Made by a program: the position numbers and the translations under genes. Under the pieces are notes generated by a model, which searched no databases, was not told the DNA's origin, and saw only the letters and a program-made list of their open reading frames with translations. 64,000 nucleotides of DNA. Source: Phoronis australis. Its lineage: Eukaryota > Phoronida > Phoronidae. Where the stretch lies: NCBI GenBank assembly GCA_002633005.1, contig NMRA01000458.1, positions 208,260 through 272,259 on the forward strand, given 5' to 3'. This document shows, in pieces, positions 13,701 to 25,700 of the stretch (position 1 is its first letter; the number at the start of each line of letters is the position of its first letter).

Positions 13701-16700
13701 CTGCAACAGGAACAAATAGCATTGTTACAATTTTCACTTTCTTTCCCTTTATTCGAACACAACATGTTGAAACGGCGTTGGTGAATAATGTCAAACTACC
13801 ATGCCTTCATTCAATTAAATTTAAGCAAGAATGCTTCACACAGTAAGATCAATAGGCAGCAACAAAAACAAGATTGATTTATGAATGGTACCTTTTCAAC
13901 ATAATATTAGTAATTAAAACGAAATTGATAAAAATGTTATTTTGGAAACATTTTTAAGTATATGCTTGAAAATACATGCACTGTAACGTGACTGAATTGT
14001 TAAGCCTCCAGTAAACTGACACTAATCTTAGACATAAAAGTACTACAAATATATTCACGTAATGGACTGATGCATCACCCATAATTACACCATTCCACAA
14101 AATAAGCAGAGCTATGAACAATCGTGCATTATAGTTAAGCTCTAGTAATAACTTTCAGATACTATGCATACACATAGCCATTATGAAAACAACATGTAGA
14201 CATCTTTATTTACTATATTTAGATTGTATTACACTTACATCTACTCAATTCCCTTACTTTTCCTACTACGTCAGATGCACACAGAAATTTGTAATTACTT
14301 TTATTACCTAAAACTGAAAAATTCTATCCGCTAAGTTATTTCATCAATTTTATTTCATCAATCAATTTACATAGTAGATAACATAATTTACGGTAACAAT
14401 TTGAGACAGTGGAAATCTAATTATTTTTCTCAAAGCTTGTACCAAATTTTAGAAATAAACAATATTGGTTGTCCCGAATTCAAGAAATATTTAAAGACAA
14501 ATTTTGAATTGGCAGCTATTTTTGATGATTTCATGTCAGACTTTGTTGATACAAAATGCAGCGTACAACAGTTGAGAAATATGAATATCACAACTTCCTT
14601 TGCCACAATTATCAGAATCTAGAAAATTTGAATTTGACTAGAATTTCAATGTTTTTTTTTAAACGAATCATCAAGGAAGCCAGAAAAGGCTATCATTCCT
14701 TATAACTCTAGCCCCAAACAAGCTTACAAACAACTGGACATTGACTGACAATGATCTTTGATAATTGTAGAATTAATTGAGAAAAATGTTTGAGGTGACA
14801 TTTAGCTCACCATGAAAGAGAGAGACATGAATGAATCACATCTAATTACGCATGTGAACGACTGCTCATTTATGTCACCAGTAACAATTAATTTTCTTGA
14901 CTCAAGCAAACATTGATAGCGAAAAGTCAAGTTTCCCTGTACACGCTAAGGGTTTCTTATCATAAACAAGGCCAACACATCTCACGACAGCAGTGACATC
15001 TGTAGGGCAGTGGTAACATTTCTAAAGACCATGATACCACCCTTCATCAAAACACAAGCAAAAATGGACACAGTTTAAAACTTGGCAGTTATTCAACACT
15101 GCTCCCAGTGTTGTTTCATTAAACCGTTCTACTCAATAAATTAAATCTTACATATACTGCTTACAAATTAACATATTTGAGCTAAATTGAAAGTGCTGTA
15201 CAAGTCATAACAAATATGCCTTAATTTGCTGACTATTATTAGCTCTATCCACCAGACCATGAATTTGAAATGTTTAAGCTAAAACATTTTAACGAGAAAG
15301 TTTGAGCTTAAAACTGCATTCTGTTAACTTGACACTGACTAAAAGGTTTTAATGGCAACTGACAATTGTCGTAGGAAATATTATTAGCCAGTGATAATTG
15401 TGCATCCAATCTTATTAGCTGGCTATATTTGACTGATGCACGTGTATTTGCCTGATGCGACAGCGACATAACATCATTCCGCTCCTATACATGAGTGATC
15501 CTTCTTTTTCAGTGGAAGAAAACCACTATTATGCTTGCCGGTGTGTAATAGTAAGACCACAGCATCAGAAATCACTTTCGCATTATATCCAATTTCTCAT
15601 TCACTCCCTTGCATAGTCACTAGTAAGACCAAGCTCAGAGGAGTAGGAGACACCTTTGTGCAATGCTCGATTGTCTGCCAGTAAAGCCAAGACTCAACCG
15701 GGGTCTCCCCCGGAGCTCAAACCCCTAAGCCATATTGTCTACTATGTGATGTGTTATTTATGTCCTACATCTTAATTTCCAGCAATGAATGCTTCTTACC
15801 AGTTCAATGTACCTAAACTACACGGTTAACGGACTCATAAACACGGTCACGGATGCATGAACATGACACGTACCTGCAAACACCGTTCACTGACTAACAA
15901 ACACGGGAACGTACTCACAAAACACGATCCATTCACCCAAATACAAGGGACACGGACTCACATTCACGAAGAAACACGGTTAACGGACCGCTAAACACGG
16001 GTCACCGACTCATCGGCTTCCTGGGTCAGCTGACATCTACATTTTGTCTGTAAACCGTGTTTGGCGGTCCGTTAACCGTGTTTCTTCGTGAAAGTGAGTC
16101 CGTGTCCCGTGTATTTGGGTGAATGGATCGTGTTTTGTATGTCCGTTCCAGTGTTTGTGAGTCAGTGAATGGTGTTAACAGGTACGTGAGTCGTGTTCAT
16201 GCGTCCGTGACCGTGTTTATAAGTCCGTTAACCGCATAGTTTAATAGTTACCGTGCAGTTGGGATTACAATACCCACATCTGGACGTTTAGGACTGACTT
16301 CTTTTGTTTGGGGATTAGGTAGGTAACTGAGATGGGTTTCAATGATACCCACTGCCTACTAATGACATAATTTTTTCCTACAAACTTTAGATATTGCACA
16401 CTATGAAAACTAAATCCGTCATTGAAAATTGAATTTTTTGATGTTTAATTGGCAAAAATTGGTTAACTACAAAAACTGAAACAATGCAATTGTTGTTCCT
16501 TTGTTGATATGTCCTAATCTCTACTGTCTAACCTGCCTGAGCAACACAGTGGAGTGACTTGGCTTGTGCGCAACACCTGCTAACAGAGTGACCTTAATAC
16601 CCCCAAAAAATGCAGTGAAATCTGATTGGGGGAGAATGTTATCTAATGTCCCAATTAAAACAATTTTCTTTTACAACACAAATTTAAAATATTTCAATAA

Positions 16701-19700
16701 AATGTTCAAATTAAAATGCTTTAGGATTCTTGTGTTAATAATGCTACATTCGTCTCTCAACTGTGTGCACAAAACACTAACATTTTCAAGCTAAACTTAA
16801 ACTGTTGTACAAGTCATAATGAATACACTTTGCTCGGTTGACTATTATAATCTTCTCTCTACAATACGGACAAAATTTGACACTACGCTTTAATTTTTTA
16901 TATCAAAAATGATTTTTCCATACCCAAGAAAATGAAAAATCCACCATAAAAAATGTTGATATATAATATGTTTCAGTAAGTAAAAGTATCTTCTATGTGC
17001 CTAATTAGGCAATAACAAATTAATATGAATTCTTGACAATTCTGTATTTGAAGGTGAAGTGTCATATTCGGCCGTATTTCATCTATACCACATTTTCACA
17101 CCAAATCACAGTAGACAGACAGACTGGTATGACAACACCGTGGAAACGCTGGCAGGGTGATCAATCGGAGGAGCCGAATCAATGAAGTGATTTTTCATTA
17201 AGACAGACCATTTCCAGGGACGTAGGCTTTCCCTGTGTGCCAATAGTGAAGTGGCTATCACAACACAACACAACGGGGCACGGAGGAGACTGCAAGTGTT
17301 AGTATTCCATGGTGACAGGGATTTTATGCCAAGCACAAAATTGTAAGAAAATTGGACCAATTGCCAGAGATGGACTCGGAAAATAAACACCAGTTCAAGA
17401 AGAGGTCTGCAATACAACGCGGCAATTAAGTATGTTTGATATGGTGCTTAATAGTGGATCATCACACATTGCATATTGATATGGAATATTTATAATCAAG
17501 GTAAAGTTTTTGCATTAACTTAACAAAATTGTTGAAAATTGGCCATGCAAAGGTTTACAGCATGGGAGCTGTACCTTTTCTGACAAGAGTCAACGTGTTT
17601 AAATATAATTCTTGTAACTGGTTTAGTTCAACAGTATGAAAACATGGCTTTTGAAATAATCAGTAAACTCTTCATAATTGTAGAATGTCATCTAGTAAAG
17701 GAAAAGTGTTCAACACATCATCAGTCAGGATTTCTGAGTTTACCTACTGTGATGATGTGAATCTGACAGACTTGTTCTATACAAGGCTGAAAGCTAGACT
17801 TAAAATTATGCAACTGTTGAGGTTATGTAATATCCAGGCCATGTAAATCATGTGAGAATAAAAATGAAAAGATTTGCTTTCAAATCCACACAACCTCACA
17901 GAGTTGTTTATAAGTGAAAATTCTCAAATTAGGAAGTGAACATAGCCAAATGTGGTTGTTGATCTAAACAAACATGATACTTAATTAATTGAAAATAAGG
18001 AATTAAAAAACATAATGAACAATTAATGTAAAATGTATAGAAAATGACAACTGCTGCATAGACATTTTGTTGCATTAATCAACGCCGCTTGTACACTCCC
18101 AAACTTTCTTTTAAGTTTAGTTGATTTCAAATCAATCAACTGTTCATTCGACAGTACATTTGGTAAAAAAGTCACATCAAAAGTGAAGCAAAGAAATTTC
18201 ATTAAAACACGATTGTGCTAGAGCAGACCACAGACTTTATATCGTCATGGTAACAGAATGAACAGTATGTCATCAAGTCAAATAGACAATTTTTATTATG
18301 AAGGACTAACACAGCTACTCACCATATGTCTTATATCACTTCTTATGCAGTCATTTATTAGCAGATAAAACTCTTCACAGGAAATCACATTTCACGCTCA
18401 TCTTTTATAAAATTTGTGAACTGAGGAACACCTCTTTTAACAAGGGAATATTTATACATATTTCAACACAGCATCAAATTTTACAAATCAACAACATCAA
18501 GTTTCACAGAGAATCACACCTAATTGTTTTTTATAAGCAAAGTTATGCAGTTATTGAAGTGTTTTAATTTTTAATTATACTGATTGATGTCTCTATTTGA
18601 AAAATACTTATTTATAAAGAGTGAATCTCATTACAAATTGCACTGCAAAAAAGTGTAAAACAAGGTGTTATGCACTGTTCATCATTTGTTCACTTCTTCA
18701 TTGGAACTAGTTCAGTAGTAATACTGGGCCTCTAAAAGATTATAGTCCTTTCTACTAAAACTAACTGACTACACATGAAAGCAAACATACACATTGTTTG
18801 ACCATAGTAAGAAAAGATGAACCTTTCATACATCATTTGTTAAAAATGTGTACTGAGATTTTTCAGTTGTGCCCCTGTGCTGGGGCAAAAAATCCTGTTC
18901 ACAACCTGCTGTGACAAGTGTTCAGAATATCTGAAAACAATGACAGACATGTGCTAAGCATGACTAATCAATGGTTACACAATTAATGCATTCAATAATT
19001 AATTTGTTTTACAAACCAGTATTATCCATCAAGGGTCATGACAGAGCCCAGAGCAGTATGGACTGAAATCTATAAACCGCACTGTTGAGATGATTTGAAT
19101 GACAGCAGCAGTGTAGTGCTGTTTGCTAAAAATCACAGCAGTGCTGAACTACAGAAGTGAAAGGTGTTGACAGTGTATATGTAGGTAGAGTGGAACCACC
19201 AGGTACTAAGGAATATGACTAGACAGGCATGAAGCGATTTGCTCTCCTGGTCAGAATAAAACAGGATACAATGGATCTAGGAAACTGGATAGATTCAAAA
19301 AACTCAAGGTAACTTTATTTTACTGTAGGCTTTGCAATCAAACACATCAGCCGATTTGAGAAACCACTGAACATTACGACTTTGGTTCCAAAAGTAAGCT
19401 TATGTTTCTATACTTGGGGGAATATTCCGAATTTTAACCGATGAGGCGGCCTTTTATAAAAAGAATTCAGTACTTGATGAAATAATAGCAACTGAACCAT
19501 AAGGCAGAGTAGAACCCAAGAAAAATGTCCAAATTTGGCTAACTTCAGAATACCATATCTCAGAAATGGCTGATGGTATTCATATGAAACTTGTACGTTT
19601 TCTGCACTGTTCCCAAAATGCAATTAGAAACTGTTCCACTTTTTGTGAGAAACAGGTCTTTTATGTTTTATGAGAAACCAAAACTTGCCAAAACGGAAAC

Positions 19701-22700
19701 AAAAGAACAATTCTGTAAACTGAAACTGCATTTATGAAATTCCATCTTGAATACTTGTATCATATCTAATACCGTTATTTTACTATAAGTGTGCCTTTCT
19801 TTTTTCTTAAGTTTTACTAATAAGACATGGTGGTCCAATTAATAACAGATTGGTATAACTTAAACTGAAAGACAAATTATACAGGCTGTCTACTGCCAGA
19901 AAAAACAATTACCCAGTTAAAATATGAGTATGTTGGCAGCAAGTTTTCATTAACGCATGAGCCTATTTCTATGTTCTCTTTGTTTTTGCAATGAATATTG
20001 GGCAGGTGTTACGTTGTGTACCTACACAGAGCGTGAGCCATTTCGAACTTATGAGAGGACTCTGAGAAAGCCGGTGTAGTGTTCACCAATAGCACTTGAG
20101 TTAAAATCTATAGTTAAGTAGACACTTGACTCAATACATAGACTTGTCGATAAGGTCCTATATATTAACCTCACAGAGTTTATGGCAACCAGAGAACAAC
20201 ATTTAACTGAAATTAGAAGTAAAACATAAAACAAATGTATTCCGGACGATGAGTAACCATCAATGTGAATTGACGCCATAATTTATAATGTTCACGTCCA
20301 TTATCTAAAAAATTATATGAACAAAATTAAATACAACTGCCGTGAATCTACTTGAAACTGTGTTAAGTATTTTGCAGACAAAAATCTCAAGAATATTCAA
20401 ACGAACTCAGTCCAAAGCCAAAATAATTTCTATCGTTTTCCTATTGAAACCGCAACTCTCATTTTGCGGAATTTCGATCAGAGGGGGAAATATAACTTTC
20501 AGACTTAAACAGCCATTGCAACACCTGTCAAAATAGGTGCATTAAACTGTAGAGCTGAGCAACTCCCACATAACGCCAAAAGTCAACTCCACTCCCATGG
20601 GTGTAATCGCTACAAGTTGCGACATACAACACAGGTACTAAATCGAAAGTACACTCTGATGTCGCTATCGGACACGATTTAGTGGGAAAGGTAAGGGGAG
20701 TTGCTATGGAGTTATGACAGGCCGGACTTTTGCAATTAGGCAAGCGACATTACACTGACATAATCATTAATAGGCACTGCAATGAAAAGTGTGATGTCAC
20801 CGAACTGGATTAGTACAAGAGATTCCACCGCCTTGGTTTTAATTCTCTATGGGTCAAAAACTGTAACTGGGAAAGCATCAATTAAAAGCTATGTTCAGAA
20901 ACAACTGAACATGGTTGTAACTTTGTCTATAGCTGCAAATGTTATGTAACAGTATCATTATCGGTCATAGACAGTTAAACATGGTTGTAACTTTGTCTGT
21001 AGCTGTAAATGTTATGTACCAGTATCATTATCGGTCATAGACAGTTAAACATGGTTGTAACTTTGTCTATAGCCTGTAAATGTTATGTACCAGTAATCAT
21101 TATCCTTAGTACGTGGTTTTAGTAGCTAATCGTCAGTGCTATCGTTTTTCGATTCACCCTAGTTAGTGCCTCGCTGCGCCATTTTTTCCGAGAGTTAACA
21201 GTAGCGCCACCTAACTTTTGCAACTGCCATGTTCACAGAGTTACTACAGTTAAACCTCTCACTTGACCACCCTCACACAAGGTAATAACCACGCTGCAGT
21301 TACAATTTTTAAAGCCAGCTTTAAAGTGTTCAGATTGCAATTTATAACCTTTAAACCACTTGCAAAAGTTATAACCACTTTGGTGTGAACAAAGTTTGTA
21401 ATAGTCCGTTTCAGAAACACGTGCTTAAAAAGCTTATCTGTATGGTTCACAGATGTAGCGGCACGTGCTTCAGATTTCACAGTTGCTTTGTAGAATTTTG
21501 GTGGTATGAACTAGTGTGTTAATGTAAGTGAATAGCACACCGCCATATTGTTCGTCTCCAGTAAGGAGAAGTGGCTAGGAGTATGGCATAATCACTTTCC
21601 GTTCCTATCAGTAACTGGTTCCCACTACCACTTTAAATAACAGTAATTCTACAAATGCTTACAGGCCACACCTATTTGCCCATGAAATCGTCCGGTGGTG
21701 AACTGTAAAATTAGAACTTCATATTAGATAAAAAGCAATGGTGGTCACTAATCACATATGATGTATCATAACTAATAGTAAATGGCAGTGTGTAATACAA
21801 ATCAGTAGGATAAGAAATTTCATGCATTTATCACACACAGCTGATGCTGATTTGAAATGAGTGCTGAAATCTGTCTTATAAGGATAACATTTGACAAGCA
21901 TTTCTGTAAACAATCAGCTAAATGATGCAGCCAGCAGCAGTGAAAACAATTACTTTTCTAGCAAGGACTCTATAACATGCATTATCTGTAAAATAACATC
22001 AAATTATTGAGTCTAAGAAAATCACTGTTGAGGTGAATTAGTTTTGATGAGCAGGTTGTGAAGAGTGTATCAATAAATAACAACTCTGTCTAGAGCGGCA
22101 GGTAAATCAAATGATGGTGTATGAATGCGTATAAGAATTATAAGAACATTACTTCCTGAAAGCCCTCAAGTTTTACTTCAGTCTCACATATACGATTTTG
22201 CAGTTGTTACTCTGTGCGTGCAAGCGCAGAGTACTGTTGTTCCTGGGTTTTCTTCAATTTTATTCTTATTCTTATTCTTATTCTTATTCTTCTTATTCTT
22301 CTTCTGACTAACTTTGACACTTAATAACTCCAAAATGGTTGGAGATATGTTCTTCAAATTTAACATTTATTATGATTTTAGACAGTACATAAATTTTGAT
22401 TCATTATAAAATCATATTTCATAAGGCACCGGAAGAGGTCATTTGGTGCAAAGGTCATGTAATTTTCAAAATGCTACTTGTTCTTCATTTTTAAACCTAT
22501 TCTTTTCAAATTCGGTGCACAGGTATAAGTCAGTAGGTCAATTTAAAAACTTACTTTTCTAAGTAATTGGGTCAAACAATCATGTTAAACAGGTCAAAGG
22601 TCATTAGGTGCAAACTAAGATTTTGAGCTAGACAATTCAAATTCACAGGTCTGATTGGCACAGCTAATTCAATTCGGAATCCAAAGTTTCAGGTCATTTA

Positions 22701-25700
22701 GTGCAAACCTGGGGTCATTAGGAGCATTTTTCTTCTGAAAATTTGACCTTTTCATTCACCAAGTATTCTGATGTGTCATCTGTTAGACTGTGATTCTCAG
22801 CATTAAACACATTTTTCATGGGCTTTGCAATAATTCTCCTAAAGACGGTTATAATGCACCGGATAGGGTCAATTAGTGCAAAGGTCATCTAACGATCAAA
22901 ATGTTATATCTCACGTTTTTCAAGGAATTCTTTTCAATTTAAGCACACTGGAGTAAGTCAACACGCCAACTGAACACTCTACTTTACTACGCAATAGGCC
23001 TAACCAATCAGAAAAATAGGTCAAAGGTCACTGAGTGCAAACTAAAATTTTGAGCTAGAGACTTCAAAATTACATATCTCTTTACTAAATGCGATTGAAT
23101 TTGAATTCTAAATTTTCAGGTCATTTGGTACACCCATGGGGTCATTAGGTGCATTTTTCTTCTGAAAGTTTGACCAATTAGTGGAAAGGTCATCAAATTA
23201 TTAACATGTAATTTCTCCTACAATTTTAAAGAATTCCTTTTCATATTGGTAAATGGGTTGCTGTTAGTAACTTCCAAAAAAAATTCCAGTAATACGCACG
23301 CGCAGAGTCCATTATTGTGACAATAATATTTCTAGTTTAACATGTTACTAATTATACCACATCTGTCCTAACATAAGCTCACAGTCTGGTAACTGGAGAG
23401 CTCTGAAAAACGAGCAGTGCACTTAGCTGCTACACAGGTTCATAAACCCATAGGGTTTACAAATATTCGTGTACAAGCCCATGGGCTTTTTACAAACATT
23501 CATGTATAAGCTGGAATATGAATGATACCCTTAACATGCGCTGGCAATCAATCCATGCAGTTGTGATTTAGCCTGCCAAGTGACAGGATGCTTTTGACAT
23601 GAAGAGCCTCGGTTTGATTTGACGTGGTCCAAATAAAGCAGATAGGCTTCAGACATGAACAAGTAGGATAATACATGAGAATGAACGGAAAATTGGGGGT
23701 GAGATTTTACCCATGGGAAGGGAAACCGCGCCTGACACGGTATAATACAGAATGTAACGCCTTGGTGACATAAAGCAGCCAACACAGATTCGATGAGTTT
23801 GCAAAAAACAAATGGTCATATTAGCCGACAATCGGGTGATTATCGGGAGTGCAGGCCAAGCGTCGGCGTCAAACATAACCAATCACAACTAAATAATCTG
23901 ATGAAAAATTGCCCGACCATGATAGTCATCGGGATAAAGTGAGCAACGCCACATACCAAGGCAACAATTAGCAATGAACAGCTAGTCATCGGGGGTAAAG
24001 TGAGCATCACCCAATATGTGACCAAGGCGTCAGTTAGCAATGAGCAGCTAGCCATCGGGGTAAAGTGAGCATCACCTAATATGTGACCAAGGCGTCACTT
24101 AGCAATGAGCAGCTAGTCATCGGGGTAAAGTGAGCATCTCCCAATATGTGACCAAGGCATCAGTTGGCAATGAGCAGATATAGTTTTCGGATGTATAATG
24201 GCACTTCTTTGGTGTCTTAACAATCTTAAGTGAGATTACAATAACGTTGATGATAAAAGTGGGTTGATACAAGATCATTTTCTAGGTAATCGTGTGGCAT
24301 TGCATTACGTTCACTTGATATTTCGATAGAGTTATTATCTCTATTAATGGAGATACTGTCTGTTTTGATGGAATTATTAACTATTAACAATAGACATACT
24401 ATCTCTACCAATATAGTTACTATCAATTTTTATCGAAAAAGTTTTAACTGTATCAATAGACTTATTAACTCTACTGAAATACCTACTAGTCCTTTGGAAT
24501 GACATATTAAGTCTAGTAAAGAAATAAGTCTACCGATAGAGATACTAACTCTGGTCTACCGATAGCGATACTAACTCTGGTCTACCGATAGAGATACTAA
24601 CTCTGGTCTACCGATAGAGATACTAACTCTGGTCTACCGATAGAGATACTAACTCTGGTCTACCGATAGAGATACTAACTCTGGTCTACCGATANGCTAG
24701 GAGTATGGCATAATCACTTTCCGTTCCTATCAGTAACTGGTTCCCACTACCACTTTAAATAACAGTAATTCTACAAATGCTTACAGGCCACACCTATTTG
24801 CCCATGAAATCGTCCAGTGGTGAACTGTAAAATTAGAACTTCATATTAGATAAAAAGCAATGGTGGTCACTAATCACATATGATGTACCATAACTAATAG
24901 TAAATGGCAGTGTGTAATACAAATCAGTAGGATAAGGAATTTCATGCATTTATCACACACAGCTGATGCTGATTTGAACTGAGTGTTGAAATCTGACTCA
25001 TAAGGATACCATTTGACAAGCATTTCTGTAAACAATCTGCTAAATGATGCAGTCAGCAGCAGTGAAAACAATTACTTTTCTAGCAAGGACTCTATAACGT
25101 GCATAATCCGTGAAATAACATCAAATTATTGAGTCTAAGAAAATCACTGTTGAGGTGAATTAGTTTTGATGAGCAGGTTGTGAAGAGTGTATCAATAAAT
25201 AACAACTCTGTCTAGAGCGGCAGGTAAATCAAATGATGGTGTATGAATGCGTATAAGAATTATAAGAACATTACTTCCTGAAAGCCCTCAAGTTTTAATT
25301 CAGTCTCACATATAAGATTTTGAAGTTGTTTAACATGTTACTAATTATACCATATCTGTCCTAATATAAGCTCATAGTCTGGTAACTGGAGAGCTCTGAA
25401 AAACGAGCAGTGCACTTAACTGCTACACAGGTGCATAAACCCATAGGGTTTACAAATATTCGTGTACAAGCCCATGGGCTTTTTACAAACATTCATGTAT
25501 AAGCTGGAATATGAATGATACCCTTAACATGCGCTGGCAATCAATCCATGCAGTTGTGATTTAGCCTGCCAAGTGACAGGATGCTTTTGACATGAAGAGC
25601 CTCGGTTTGATTTGACGTAGTCCAAATAAAGCAGATAGGCTTCAGATATAAACAAGTAGGATAATACATGAGAATGAACGGAAAATTGGGGGTGAGATTT

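Larger units (their letters stand above)
22427..23260. repeat. ~427-bp tandem repeat (about 2 copies) rich in AGGTCA
   Basis: Copy 1 starts CACCGGAAGAGGTCATTTGG near 22,427 and copy 2 CACCGGATAGGGTCAATTAG near 22,855. A partial third copy follows 23,172. Each contains GTGCAAAGGTCAT, AGGTCAAAGGTCA, and a closing GCATTTTTCTTCTGAAA. Confidence 0.82.
22209..23335. mobile_element. Insertion present only in copy A, with short terminal inverted repeats
   Basis: Copy B reads straight through AGTTGTTTAACATG where copy A has about 1.13 kb extra. The ends carry ACTCTGTGCGTGC (left) and the complement of ACTCTGCGCGTGC (right), 12 of 13 matching. Between them are a (TTCTTA)n tract and a 427-bp tandem repeat. 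No transposase frame is present, so it would be non-autonomous. A TT or TTA target duplication is possible but not certain. Confidence 0.72.
21574..24694. repeat. Duplicated segment, copy A
   Basis: Starts GCTAGGAGTATGGCATAATC. It is nearly identical to copy B at 24,696-26,475 apart from scattered substitutions, a 1.1 kb insertion at about 22,209-23,335, one extra 65-bp unit and an expanded 26-bp array at its end. It stops at the single N at 24,695. It looks like one haplotype of the intron. Confidence 0.9.

Noticed and set aside
24531-24694. CRISPR-like array
   Set aside because: The 26-base units are contiguous with no spacers, in an animal intron. It is a minisatellite.
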